Positions 42,916 through 51,885 of a stretch of 64,000 nucleotides of DNA are shown here, one piece after another; within the stretch, counting starts at the first letter, position 1; the number at the start of each line of letters is the position of its first letter. The stretch is from positions 102,001-166,000 of the forward strand of contig NZ_JAPYRE010000006.1 of NCBI RefSeq assembly GCF_029936995.1, given 5' to 3'. Source of the stretch: Henriciella sp. (GTDB lineage: Bacteria > Pseudomonadota > Alphaproteobacteria > Caulobacterales > Hyphomonadaceae). The notes under the pieces are model-generated. The model saw nothing but the letters and a program-made list of their open reading frames with translations, was not told where the DNA came from and did not search any database. Position numbers and translations under genes: made by a program.

Positions 42916-43900
42916 TGACCGTGCGCCTTCGCATCGCGATCCAGACAAAGGCCGGTGCGCCGATCAGGGCAGCCACCACGCCGAGCTTGAGTTCGTTGGA
43001 CGTTGGCAGGAGCCTTACCCCGATATCCGCGACAACCAGTATGAGCCCGGCGAGCAGGGCGGATGGTATGAGCGAGCGGGCCGGATCATGCCCGGTGAAG
43101 GGCCGGATCATGTGCGGGGCGACGATGCCGACAAAGCCAATGGCCCCGGCGAGCGCCACTGATCCCCCCGTGGCCAGCCCTGCGCCAAGCACCGTCCAGA
43201 TGCGCTGGTTGCGCAGGTTGAGCCCGACCCCGCTCGCGGCTTCCTCGCCCAGGGTGAGTGCGGACAGCCCGCGCCGGGTAAAAAGCAGGATGGCTGCACC
43301 AGACGCGATGAAAGGTATGGCGAGGCCGACTTCCTGGAAGCTGCGATTGGCGACAGAGCCGAGCATCCAGTTGATCATGTCCGACAGGGAAAACGGGTTC
43401 GGCGCGAGATTCATGAGCAGGCTCATCGCCGCGCCTGCAAAACTGGACAGGCCAACCCCGATCAGGATGAGGGTGACGACAGATCGTGTCTGTATGGCGG
43501 CGAGCGCGATGAGGGCGGTTGCGGCCAGCGCGCCGAGGATCGCGGCGACCGGAAGGACCCAGATGGAGATTGCGGCGAGGCCGTAATAAAGCGAGAAGGT
43601 GGCTGCCAGAGAAGCCGAGGCGGAAACCCCCAGAACGCCGGGTTCGGCCAGCGGGTTACGCAAGAGGCCCTGCAATGCGGCACCACTTATGCCCAGCGCC
43701 GCACCTGTAAGGAAGGCAGCCAAGGCGCGCGGCAGGCGAATCTGCCAGATAACGAGCTGGTCGGCTGTATCGCCCGTGCCAAGAAAGGCCATCAGCACGC
43801 GGTCTGCCGGCATTGGCGTGGAACCGAGCAGGCAGGCGGCAAAGAGCGCGGCGAGTGTACTGGCCACAAGAACGGGCAGGAGGAGGGTGTTCGAATTCAT
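42908..43900 (-). CDS. btuC: Cobalamin-type ABC transporter permease
   Basis: A 330-residue FecCD/BtuC-type permease with about ten membrane segments. Family features are WQIRLPRALAAFLTGAALG, ALQGLLRNPLAEPGVLGVS, and GFVGIVAPHMIRPFTGHDP near the coupling helix. The frame reaches 43981, but ATG 43900 overlaps the binding-protein stop (ATGA) and gives the usual start. The substrate call (cobalamin) comes from the operon and riboswitch; the fold alone would allow iron-siderophores. Confidence 0.92.
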   Translation of the reverse strand: MNSNTLLLPVLVASTLAALFAACLLGSTPMPADRVLMAFLGTGDTADQLVIWQIRLPRALAAFLTGAALGISGAALQGLLRNPLAEPGVLGVSASASLAATFSLYYGLAAISIWVLPVAAILGALAATALIALAAIQTRSVVTLILIGVGLSSFAGAAMSLLMNLAPNPFSLSDMINWMLGSVANRSFQEVGLAIPFIASGAAILLFTRRGLSALTLGEEAASGVGLNLRNQRIWTVLGAGLATGGSVALAGAIGFVGIVAPHMIRPFTGHDPARSLIPSALLAGLILVVADIGVRLLPTSNELKLGVVAALIGAPAFVWIAMRRRTVND

Positions 43901-44760
43901 GGACGGCTGTCTTCGCTGTTTGCGCCACCCACAAGCGCCTCGATGGCATCCAGGATGAACCAGCCGCCGCAAGCGGTCCATGATCCTTCCAGCTGAACGA
44001 CAGTCTTGTCTTCAAGCAGGTTGCTGGCAACGGGGTGTTTCATAGGTGTCCAGGCATCGGGATGGTTTGTCAGCGTGCCAAAGAAGGCCGCAGCTATAAG
44101 GTCCGGCTGGTCATATGCCAGGGCCTCCAGCGGGATGGAGCGCCAGCCGGGTTCGGTCTGGAAGTTTTCAAGACCGGCAGCGAGCAGCATTTCATGCACC
44201 ATCGAACCCGGTCCGGAGGTGACGCCGGCGGGTGTCATGTAGAGCGCGCTCTTGCCGTCCGTGCGGGCCTGGAGTTCGGTCAGGCGCGTACGGAATTCCG
44301 CGACCAGCTTGCGCCCGCGTCCAGGGTGGCCAAGCCCGTCGGCCATGTGCCGGATGATGTTCGGGATGGAGCCGACTTCTTCGCTATCGACGTTCGAGGC
44401 CCAGCCGACATTCAGGACGGGAATACCGGCGCGCTCGAAGAAGGCGGTTGCATTCGGACCGCCGCCATAGGCACGGACCACAAGATCAGGCTTCAGGATA
44501 AGCACGTCCTCTGCGACCGGGCGCACAGTGGGCAGGCCCTGGGCATGATCGCGCATATACGAGAAATCACGCGTCGCGTCCGGCGAAAGGGCGAGCACCT
44601 GTTCGCGATCAGCGAGTTTGAGGACATACTGGTCAGCACAGTAGTCGAGACTGACAATCCGCATGGGCCTGTCCGGGCCGGACACATCCTGCGACGTGCG
44701 AGGAGGGCCGCCGCAGGCAGCCAGGATGAAGGCCAGAAGGAGAATTACCAGTCTCGACAT
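43897..44760 (-). CDS. btuF: Cobalamin-type substrate-binding lipoprotein
   Basis: A 287-residue periplasmic binding protein of the BtuF/FecB class. The signal peptide ends in a lipobox (ILAAC, Cys at about 16), so it is membrane-anchored. The MRIVSLDYCADQYVLKLAD start, VLILKPDLVVRA strand and SIPNIIRHMADGLGHPGRG region match the family. It should hand corrinoid from BtuB to the BtuCD importer. It lies 14 bases after btuB. It could bind another corrinoid or a siderophore; the context favours corrinoid. Confidence 0.85.
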   Translation of the reverse strand: MSRLVILLLAFILAACGGPPRTSQDVSGPDRPMRIVSLDYCADQYVLKLADREQVLALSPDATRDFSYMRDHAQGLPTVRPVAEDVLILKPDLVVRAYGGGPNATAFFERAGIPVLNVGWASNVDSEEVGSIPNIIRHMADGLGHPGRGRKLVAEFRTRLTELQARTDGKSALYMTPAGVTSGPGSMVHEMLLAAGLENFQTEPGWRSIPLEALAYDQPDLIAAAFFGTLTNHPDAWTPMKHPVASNLLEDKTVVQLEGSWTACGGWFILDAIEALVGGANSEDSRP

Positions 44761-44774
44761 GGGCTGTGGTCTTC

Positions 44775-46619
44775 CTAGTAGCGGAGCCTCAGCCCAACCG
44801 AGCCGGAGAGGCCCGGTGTGCCGTAACCGAGGATCTGCTGATATTCCTCATCGAACAGGTTTTCGACCCGGCCATAAAGCTCGACGCTTTCAGAAAGCGC
44901 ATAGCTTCCCGTCAGGTCCACACGCGTCCAGCCGTCCAGCGTTGTGCCGTCAGTATTGGTTTCATCTCCATTGTAACGCACAAGGACATTGCCCGAGAAT
45001 GGGCCATCAGGATCGACCGAGACGGTGATATCGCCGGACTGTTCCGGCAGGCGGGTGAGTGCGTTCCCGTCCCCGTCGGTCGCGTCGATATAGGCATAGT
45101 TCGCCGATACGTTCAGCCAATCGGTAAACTGGTAAGCCCCCATGAGTTCTACGCCCTGCGAGTCCACGAATGCGATGTTGTCGTAGCCTTCGGTGAACGA
45201 GAAATCGATCATGTTCTCGGTTTCCTGGTCGAAGAAGGTGATTCCGGCTGTGGCGCGGCCATCCGTAGATCGCCATTCCACGCCGACATCGAAGGCTTCG
45301 GAGGTTTCCGGTTGCAGGTCCGAATTGGGTTCGGTGAGGCCGCAGAAAGTGCAGACATAAGTCGTCTGGAAAATGCTCGGTGCCTTGAAGCCCTGTCCCC
45401 AGCTTGACCGGATCGTGACCTGATCGGTGAGGCTCCAGGCGGCGGCGAGGCGGGCGGTGGTTTCCGATCCGAACGAGTCATGATCGTCCATACGCACACC
45501 ACCTGTCAGGGTCAGCTCACTGACGGGCTTGAATTCATAGAGGGCGAACAGGCCGTCAATCGTTGCCTCTGCGTCGCCGGAGGAGGTGTCTTCGCGCTCG
45601 GCCCCGAAAGCGAAGGTGTTCATATCATTGATGTTGAGTGTGCCCTGATAGCGATAGAGCTTCCGGTCGCCCTCGGCATAGTAACTCTGGTTGCCATCGG
45701 TGAAGTTCTCGCGGGTGATATCGGAATAGCCGAGCACCAGAAGGTTCTCGAGACGGCCGTCGAAGAGCGGAGCCTTCAGGGAGAGGTTGCCGTTCAGGGT
45801 TTCGGTCTGGTTGACCTCATCGCCGTCCGCGACGCTGCCCTGTGCGCCACCGCTGAAGCTGTCGAATTCGGACTCGGTGTCATTCCACAGGACATTGGCG
45901 TCGAGACGAATGTCCTTCGGCAGGTTCAGCCCGCCCTTGGCCGATAGGGTCGTGGAGTCGTAGCCATCATCCTCTGTGTTGCCATTGGCTTCGTCTGCTT
46001 TTGAGATGCCGTCGGTCGAGATGCCATTGGCGGCAAGACGGAAGTCACCGAAATCATTGGCGTTCTCGATCGAGGCCCCGCCACGGAACGTGTTGAAGGA
46101 GCCATAATCGGCAAACACGCTGCCGCCGAGGCCGGGATCGGGCTGCTTGGTCGTGATGGAGACGACCCCGCCGATAGCATCTGTGCCCCAGAGGGTCGAT
46201 TGCGGGCCTTTCAGCACTTCGATGCGGGCGATGTTGGCGGTGTCGAGGCGGGCGAAATTGTAGCCGCCACCTGTGCCCGTCGGATCGTTGACAGGCACGC
46301 CGTCGATCAGGACGAGTGTCTGGTCGCTGGAGGCACCGCGGATGCGGACGCTGGCCGAGCCGCCGAACGCGCCGTTGGAGTTGATGGTGACGCCGGGCGC
46401 CGATGCGATGGCGTCGAGCGCGAAGTCGAAGTCCAGCTTTTCGAGGTCTTCCTCTGAGATGATGCTGACGCTGGAGCCGACTTCGGTGGCCGTCTGGCCG
46501 AGGCGTGAGCCTTCGACAACAATCGGGCCGAGGCGTGTGTCTTCGGTGGTGTCCTGCGCGATGACTGGCGTGGCAAGGCCGATCGCACCTGCGCAAAGTA
46601 GGGCCGTCTTATACGACAT
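44775..46619 (-). CDS. btuB: TonB-dependent cobalamin receptor
   Basis: A 614-residue outer-membrane receptor. It has a signal peptide (ending VIAQ), a likely TonB box near GPIVVEG (residues about 27-33), the plug domain (about 40-160, with VRIRGASSDQTLVLIDGVPV and IEVLKGPQSTLWGTDAIGG), and a 22-strand barrel ending in an aromatic residue. It is the first gene after the cobalamin riboswitch, so B12 repression of its synthesis is expected. The frame extends to 46670, but ATG 46619 has GAGGGG eight bases upstream and begins the signal peptide. Confidence 0.94.
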   Translation of the reverse strand: MSYKTALLCAGAIGLATPVIAQDTTEDTRLGPIVVEGSRLGQTATEVGSSVSIISEEDLEKLDFDFALDAIASAPGVTINSNGAFGGSASVRIRGASSDQTLVLIDGVPVNDPTGTGGGYNFARLDTANIARIEVLKGPQSTLWGTDAIGGVVSITTKQPDPGLGGSVFADYGSFNTFRGGASIENANDFGDFRLAANGISTDGISKADEANGNTEDDGYDSTTLSAKGGLNLPKDIRLDANVLWNDTESEFDSFSGGAQGSVADGDEVNQTETLNGNLSLKAPLFDGRLENLLVLGYSDITRENFTDGNQSYYAEGDRKLYRYQGTLNINDMNTFAFGAEREDTSSGDAEATIDGLFALYEFKPVSELTLTGGVRMDDHDSFGSETTARLAAAWSLTDQVTIRSSWGQGFKAPSIFQTTYVCTFCGLTEPNSDLQPETSEAFDVGVEWRSTDGRATAGITFFDQETENMIDFSFTEGYDNIAFVDSQGVELMGAYQFTDWLNVSANYAYIDATDGDGNALTRLPEQSGDITVSVDPDGPFSGNVLVRYNGDETNTDGTTLDGWTRVDLTGSYALSESVELYGRVENLFDEEYQQILGYGTPGLSGSVGLRLRY

Positions 46620-46798
46620 GTGGGTTTCCCCTCGTGCACCCCGCCGCCCGGAAAGACAGGTGCGCTTCATAACGACATGCTGGCCTCATGGGTTTGCCAT
46701 GCGGGCGGCCAGGCCTTTTGCGAGTGCCGTTACGAAGGAGAGGCTTGGTGCCTTCCCGCCCGCTGAGACTTTTCCCGGTCTCCGGGCGAACGACGCGA
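46620..46798 (-). promoter_or_regulatory. Riboswitch expression platform and btuB leader
   Basis: The roughly 180 bases between the aptamer and btuB. Two hairpins compete: CCCGG (46774-46778) with CCGGG (46782-46786), and GAGAC (46765-46769) with GTCTC (46778-46782); they share bases 46778 and 46782, so only one can form. A third stem, GCACC with GGTGC (46636-46640 and 46659-46663), lies right next to the GAGGGG ribosome site. These could translate aptamer folding into control of translation. No T-run terminator is seen. Confidence 0.5.
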
Positions 46799-46972
46799 TG
46801 GCAGGTCTCCTGGCTCGCCGATCTCTGCTTTCGGGCCGCCTTCCCGGAGCGGTTGGGCTCCAGTGGCATAATGGCCTTCAGCTCCTGGCTGACAGTTGCG
46901 GGTACAGCGCCGGACTTTCACCGGCTTCCCTCTTGGCCTCCGGTTGGGAGGCACCATCTGGTGGCGTCTAAT
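46799..46972 (-). ncRNA. Cobalamin riboswitch aptamer
   Basis: Read on the minus strand this has the expected landmarks in order: GGTGCC near the 5' end (46950-46955), AAGAGGGAAGCCGGTGAAA, GTCCGGCGCTGTACCCGCAA, then GCCACTGG (46860-46867), and the B12 box AGCCAGGAGACCTGC at the 3' end. It lies between cobO and btuB and should lower expression of btuB and the six genes after it when adenosylcobalamin is plentiful. Confidence 0.95.
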
Positions 46973-47031
46973 GTTGCAAGTGCGAAAAAGTGTCAACAGC
47001 GTGCGGACGGAATTGGCGCGACGGGAGGGGT

Positions 47032-47634
47032 TCAGAAGTCGATCCCGCGCTGCGCCTTAATGCCGGCCTTGAAGGGGTGCTTCACCTCGCGCATTTCGCT
47101 GACGAGATCGGCATAGTCGCAGAGTTCCGGCTTCGCATCGCGGCCCGTGAGGACAACACTTGTGTGTTCTGAACGCGCTTTGAGGCCGTCGATCACGGCG
47201 TTGATATCGAGATAGTCATAGCGTAGCGCGATGTTGATCTCGTCCAGGACGACGAGGTCATGCTCACCGTCGCTCATCATTTCGCAGGCGCGCGCAAAGG
47301 CGGCTTCGGCCGCGGCAATGTCACGGTCGCGGTCTTGCGTGTCCCAGGTAAAGCCCTCGCCCATCGTGTGCCAGTCTACCTGGTCGGGGAAATTGGCGAA
47401 AAACTGGCGTTCGCCGGTGATCCATTTGCCCTTGATGAACTGGACAATGCCGACTTTCTGTTTCCAGCCAAGTGCGCGGCAAATGACGCCGAAGGCCGAG
47501 CTCGACTTGCCCTTGCCGTCGCCGGTGTGGACGAGAATCAGACCGCGTCCGGCATCGCGGGCTTCTGAGGTTTTCTTGCGCTGTTCGGTCTGCAGCGCCT
47601 TCATCTTCTCGCTGTGGCTTTCATCGGTGCTCAT
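47032..47634 (-). CDS. cobO: Cob(I)yrinic acid a,c-diamide adenosyltransferase
   Basis: A 200-residue enzyme of the BtuR/CobO/CobA family that adds the 5'-deoxyadenosyl group to cob(I)alamin precursors. The P-loop is HTGDGKGKSSSAFG at about residues 36-49; VVLDEINIALRY and LTGRDAKPELCDYADLVSEM are family features. The C-terminal FKAGIKAQRGIDF end is conserved. It overlaps the phosphatase gene by 14 bases. It is upstream of the riboswitch and so is not under it, unless read-through matters. Confidence 0.95.
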   Translation of the reverse strand: MSTDESHSEKMKALQTEQRKKTSEARDAGRGLILVHTGDGKGKSSSAFGVICRALGWKQKVGIVQFIKGKWITGERQFFANFPDQVDWHTMGEGFTWDTQDRDRDIAAAEAAFARACEMMSDGEHDLVVLDEINIALRYDYLDINAVIDGLKARSEHTSVVLTGRDAKPELCDYADLVSEMREVKHPFKAGIKAQRGIDF

Positions 47635-48169
47635 GAGAGGCTCCTTGGCGGTTGGGGATCAGGGTGACGTAACAGCCGAAACCGATTGCGGCGGAATGAC
47701 TGGCAGCGGTTTCGGCGGCGGCAAGGGCGGCCTTGATGACGCCGGCATGCGTGACGATCAAGGTCTCCTGCTGGCGGTTTTCAAGCTCTGCAATGGCCTC
47801 GAGCGTACGGGCGCGCAGCATGGCGACGCTTTCCCCACCATGCGGGCGGGCATGCATGAAGTCAGATACCCATGCATTGATTTCAGCACGCGGAATATCG
47901 GCCCAGGCGCGGCCTTCCCATGTGCCGAAATCCATTTCACGCAGACGGCAATCAGTCGTGACGGGCACAGACAGTCGCTTTGACATGAAGTCCGCGAGCT
48001 GCTGGCAGCGCGTGAGTGGGCTGGTCACGATCTGCTCGACCGGGGGCAGGCCCGACAGAATGTTTTCGGCCTCCTCTGCAAAACTTTCCGCCAGGCCAAG
48101 ATCCGTCATGCCGTAGCAGGTGCCGGGCGCGACAAGCGGCGTGGTATGGCGCAGCAGGCTTACAGCCAT
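47621..48169 (-). CDS. Histidine phosphatase, probably alpha-ribazole phosphatase
   Basis: A 182-residue histidine phosphatase. The catalytic motif is SLLRHTTPL at the start, with the second-site arginine in TSPLTRCQQLADF and the acid/base region around LREMDFGTWEGRAW, plus the conserved VTHAGVIKAAL. In this company (cobS, cobT, cobO) it is likely to be CobC, which removes the phosphate from alpha-ribazole 5'-phosphate or cobalamin-5'-phosphate. The family is broad, so the specific substrate depends on context. The gene overlaps cobO by 14 and cobS by 10 bases. Confidence 0.82.
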   Translation of the reverse strand: MAVSLLRHTTPLVAPGTCYGMTDLGLAESFAEEAENILSGLPPVEQIVTSPLTRCQQLADFMSKRLSVPVTTDCRLREMDFGTWEGRAWADIPRAEINAWVSDFMHARPHGGESVAMLRARTLEAIAELENRQQETLIVTHAGVIKAALAAAETAASHSAAIGFGCYVTLIPNRQGASHEHR

Positions 48170-48918
48170 GCCAGAAGCCCCAGATAGAAGCCGGTCTCGC
48201 TGACCTGCTGGACAGCGCCCAGCGTGTCGCCTGTATAGCCGCCGAGTTTTCGTTCAAAAAAGAGGCGCATCAGGGCGTGGCCAAGGGCCAGCCCCGCCAG
48301 CGCGTAAAGCAGGGCGAAGGCGGGCTGGAACAGCAGCCAGAGGGCAATGAGCGCGCCACCTGACATGCCGGCGACCACCAAGCTCGTCACCGAGACGCCT
48401 GAGGCGACCGGCTTGCCGGTGCCTTCGTCGCGGACATAACGGCTGGTCGCGATGACCAATACCGCGGACAGACGTGACAGGCCGTGCGCGACTGGGAAAG
48501 CGAGACAGGCAATCACGACGGGCAGGGAGACCAGGGCTGCAAGTTTCAGGGCGAAGATGGCGGCGAGTCCGAGAACGCCATAGGTGCCGACACGGCTGTC
48601 CTTCATGATGGTCAGCGAGGCTTCACGCGTCAGCCCGCCGCCAATGCCGTCAAACGTGTCGGCCAGCCCGTCTTCGTGGAACGCGCCGGTCAGGATCGCG
48701 CCGAAGACAAGTGCGAGCAGGACGGCGACAATTGCCGGGAAGGCGAGTGTCGCGCTCCAATAAATACTCGCGCACAGACTGCCGATCAGCAGGCCCGTGA
48801 GCGGGTAGTAGCGCACCGATGCGGCCATGCGTTCAGGCGTGTAGGTAAACCAGTCCGGCACGGGCAGGCGGGTCAGGAACTGGATGGCGAGAGCCAGTTT
48901 TGCCAGTTCGTCCTTCAT
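48160..48918 (-). CDS. cobS: Cobalamin synthase CobS
   Basis: A 252-residue inner-membrane enzyme with several hydrophobic segments. It joins adenosylcobinamide-GDP and alpha-ribazole. Conserved features are IQFLTRLPVPDWFTY, the GAFHEDGLADTFDGIGGG motif with its acidic metal-binding residues, and the IMKDSRVGTYGVLGL stretch. ATG 48918 overlaps cobT by four bases and gives the usual start; a longer frame lies inside cobT. It belongs to cobT-cobS-phosphatase-cobO. Confidence 0.94.
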   Translation of the reverse strand: MKDELAKLALAIQFLTRLPVPDWFTYTPERMAASVRYYPLTGLLIGSLCASIYWSATLAFPAIVAVLLALVFGAILTGAFHEDGLADTFDGIGGGLTREASLTIMKDSRVGTYGVLGLAAIFALKLAALVSLPVVIACLAFPVAHGLSRLSAVLVIATSRYVRDEGTGKPVASGVSVTSLVVAGMSGGALIALWLLFQPAFALLYALAGLALGHALMRLFFERKLGGYTGDTLGAVQQVSETGFYLGLLAWL

Positions 48919-49928
48919 GACGGCCCGCTGACGCCTGCGCTTTCGAAACTTGCCATGTCCCGCAACATTGCCGCGGCAGCCTTGACCAGCGGCCACGCCA
49001 GCAGGGCACCTGTGCCTTCGCCGAGGCGCATGTTGAGATTGAGCAGGGGCCGAGCCTCAAGTGCTTCGAGCACGCGGCCATGCCCGGCCTCAGCCGAGCG
49101 GTGAGCGTAGATGAAGTTCTGGGCAGTTTCCGGCTTGAGCGCGCGGGCGCTGAGGGTGGCGACCCCAGCGATAAAACCGTCCACGAGGATAATCTTTCCA
49201 GCAGCTGCTGCGCCTATCATGGCTCCGGCCATGGTGACGATTTCGAAGCCGCCATACTCCATCAGGGCTGTCTGGGGTTCAAGCTGATCCGGCGTGCGGC
49301 CAGCTGCCTTTTCCAGGAGGGCAGCCTTCGCGCGCAGGCCCGCATCGTCGAGCCCGGTGCCGCGTCCGATCAGCTCTGTCACGGGAAGGCCAAGCAGCTT
49401 GGCGGCGATGAGACTGGCTGAGGAGGTATTGCCGATGCCCATTTCGCCAAAACAGGCGACCGGATGGCTGCCCTCCGCGCCGATCTTGCGGCCATTCTCA
49501 AGCGCACGGTTACATTCGGCTCCACTCATGGCCGGGCCTTCGATGGCGTTTGCCGTACCGGGCGCGATGCGGCGCGAGATGAGATTGGGGGCTTCGACAG
49601 GTTCGCCTGCGACCCCGCAATCGACGACCTGGACGTCTGCACCGAGAGACCTGGCGAAGACGTTTGCCGCCGCGCCGCCTGCGAGGAAGTTGGCCAGCAT
49701 CTGGCGTGTGACATCCTGCGGATAAGCGGACACGCCGGCCCCGGCCATGCCGTGATCGCCGGCGAATATGGTCAGCCGGCAGGTGTCGGCGACCGGGTTT
49801 AGGGAATGCTGGATACGCGCGATCTGTGCGGCCAGTGTTTCGACCTCCCCAAGCGAGCCGACGGGCTTTGTCTTGAGATCGATGGCGCGGCGTAGCGTGG
49901 CCTCGAAGTCGGTGGGCTGTTGCGTCAT
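48915..49928 (-). CDS. cobT: Nicotinate-nucleotide--dimethylbenzimidazole phosphoribosyltransferase
   Basis: A 337-residue enzyme that activates the lower ligand 5,6-dimethylbenzimidazole to alpha-ribazole phosphate. Features are TKPVGSLGEVETLAAQIARI, the FAGDHGMAGAGVSAYPQDVT region, FGEMGIGNTSSAS and the catalytic glutamate in RLGEGTGALLA. ATG 49928 is preferred; longer in-frame starts would run into the upstream gap. It lies only 43 bases after the acetyl-CoA hydrolase stop on the same strand, so it might be read from the fatty-acid operon as well as from its own promoter. Confidence 0.94.
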   Translation of the reverse strand: MTQQPTDFEATLRRAIDLKTKPVGSLGEVETLAAQIARIQHSLNPVADTCRLTIFAGDHGMAGAGVSAYPQDVTRQMLANFLAGGAAANVFARSLGADVQVVDCGVAGEPVEAPNLISRRIAPGTANAIEGPAMSGAECNRALENGRKIGAEGSHPVACFGEMGIGNTSSASLIAAKLLGLPVTELIGRGTGLDDAGLRAKAALLEKAAGRTPDQLEPQTALMEYGGFEIVTMAGAMIGAAAAGKIILVDGFIAGVATLSARALKPETAQNFIYAHRSAEAGHGRVLEALEARPLLNLNMRLGEGTGALLAWPLVKAAAAMLRDMASFESAGVSGPS

Positions 49929-49971
49929 GGCGGCTCCCCTACAGCAGGCAAGTGCCATTTGCGAAGGCTTT

Positions 49972-51873
49972 TTATGCCTCAACGTCGCGCAGGCTTGTGA
50001 GGACGAGGCGCCGCCACATACGTTCCTGAAAGCTTTCGGGCTTTTCCAGCCCAAGACGCTTCATATGCGCTTCATACTGAGTAACGGCCTGTTTTGACGG
50101 CCCTTTCAGGATTGCGCTTAGGAGGTAGCTGATCCGTCTCCAGCGCGTAGAGGTCCTGTCCTGGAGATGCTCAAGCGCAAGTGCCAGATCCTGTTCGGTC
50201 TCGCTGAGTTCCGTGCCGAACGGATACGCGGGCAGCGCAGTGGTGTGCGGGGCCAGCGCAGCTTTTATGACGTCGGGTGTGTTCAGGCGCCAGGCTTCCG
50301 GCACCTTGAAACCAGGTGACAGTTTACCTGCTGCGACCGCTTCTTCGACCAGCCCGTCAATGAAGCGGGCATCGGTGATCGCGAGCATCCGCTTGACGCA
50401 TTCTTCATCCGGCTGGCCACGCAGGTCAGCCACGCCATATTCTGTGACAACGATGTCGCGAAGGTGACGCGGCACTGTGGTATGACCGTAGGACCAGACG
50501 ATATTCGATTCCGCTTTGCCTTTGCTCTCGCGCACGGCCTTCAGCAGGATGATGGAGCGGGCGTTCTCAAGTTCATGCGCCTGAGCGACGAAATTGTATT
50601 GCCCGCCGACGCCGCTGACGACGCGGCCATCTTCCAGCGCATCTGAAGTGACCGCACCAAGGCATGTGGCCTTCATGGCGATGTTGATGAAACGGGCATG
50701 CTGGCGTTCCTTGCGGCGCACAGCCTCGTTGCCGAACAGGGCGTTCACATCATCAACGCTGGTCATGTTAATCAGGCCAAGGGTTTCGTCCGAGGCTTCG
50801 CGAAGGCCGCGATAGAAAGTCTGCGGGCCGAGGAAGAAACCCCCATCTATGGTGATGTTACGGCCTTCATGCGCGGCACGGGAAAAGACATCCGCACGCA
50901 GGAGCTCGTACATGCCGAGCGTGAACATTTCCGTGCAGCCATAGAGCCCTCGCTTGAAAGCATCATAGCCGCCTTCCTCATCTGCCGGACCTGGGGGACC
51001 GGGCAGGGCCGTGACAGCCTTCCGGAACTGGTCGGGCGCCTGGTGGCGCAGGCGTACCGACTGGGCGGCCCCATCCCCGAGCGACCCGATACCGATCTGT
51101 AAAGTCCCGCTATCCTTCACCAGACGGGCCGCGCGCAAGCCGATGGAATAGCTGGTTGTGTCCACCCGCGGGGCGGGCGGTCCGGCCAGGTCATAGGGGC
51201 CGGCATCGAGCAGCATGTCGAATTCGCCAGCCGGGACTTCGGCATCGTTCGGCATGAAGGGCAGTCGTTCGTTAAGCTCGCCGACGACGATGAAGTTTTT
51301 CCGTCCTACCTTTTCGCGCATGAGCGGGATGAGATCGAGACTGAGGTCTGAATTGCAGGACAGGCTGTAGCGTCCTTCACGGGATGAAATCATCTGGCCG
51401 AGGACGTTGGCCCGCTCGGCAATAATGCGGCGCATCGCATGGGTGTAGTTCACGCTGTTATAGTTGCGCTGGGCATAGCTGTTGGAGAGGAGTGTGCCTG
51501 TGGCGAGGAAAAACTCCTCGATCTCGATATTTGCCGGCAGCCTGCCTGCGGCCCGCGCCTTTGCGTAGGCAAGATCCGGGTAATCCCCGAACAGCTTGTC
51601 GAGCACGGGTGCGCCGAACCGTTCCTGCAATCCGCCCCCGAGAGACGGGCGCACAATGGAGAGCGCGGTGTAGATTTTCAGCGAGATGCTGCTGTCAGCC
51701 TCTGCCAGACCATAGAGCGCATTGGTGAACCGGTTCGCCTTGCCAAGACCGAGAGGCAGGGCAAGACGAATATCCTTGCCGAGCCTGTCGATGACAGCCT
51801 CTGCGCATTTTTCAGCCGTATCAAAGGCCTGCGGTCTGAAGGTCGGGTGGCCGCCAGCTTGCCCCTCTGACAT
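49972..51873 (-). CDS. Acetyl-CoA hydrolase/transferase family protein
   Basis: About 633 residues, related to acetyl-CoA hydrolases and CoA transferases of class I. The NYNSVNYTHAMRRIIAER and GIGSLGDGAAQSVRLRHQ stretches, and the SGVGGQYNFVAQAHELENA segment in the C-terminal domain, are of that family. It moves or removes CoA from acetyl-CoA or a short acyl-CoA. The start is ATG 51873 or the ATG four codons earlier (51885). It follows the beta-oxidation genes with 12 bases between, so it is probably part of that operon, balancing acetyl-CoA. The substrate is not certain. Confidence 0.8.
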   Translation of the reverse strand: MSEGQAGGHPTFRPQAFDTAEKCAEAVIDRLGKDIRLALPLGLGKANRFTNALYGLAEADSSISLKIYTALSIVRPSLGGGLQERFGAPVLDKLFGDYPDLAYAKARAAGRLPANIEIEEFFLATGTLLSNSYAQRNYNSVNYTHAMRRIIAERANVLGQMISSREGRYSLSCNSDLSLDLIPLMREKVGRKNFIVVGELNERLPFMPNDAEVPAGEFDMLLDAGPYDLAGPPAPRVDTTSYSIGLRAARLVKDSGTLQIGIGSLGDGAAQSVRLRHQAPDQFRKAVTALPGPPGPADEEGGYDAFKRGLYGCTEMFTLGMYELLRADVFSRAAHEGRNITIDGGFFLGPQTFYRGLREASDETLGLINMTSVDDVNALFGNEAVRRKERQHARFINIAMKATCLGAVTSDALEDGRVVSGVGGQYNFVAQAHELENARSIILLKAVRESKGKAESNIVWSYGHTTVPRHLRDIVVTEYGVADLRGQPDEECVKRMLAITDARFIDGLVEEAVAAGKLSPGFKVPEAWRLNTPDVIKAALAPHTTALPAYPFGTELSETEQDLALALEHLQDRTSTRWRRISYLLSAILKGPSKQAVTQYEAHMKRLGLEKPESFQERMWRRLVLTSLRDVEA

Positions 51874-51885
51874 TGCGTCCTCCAT

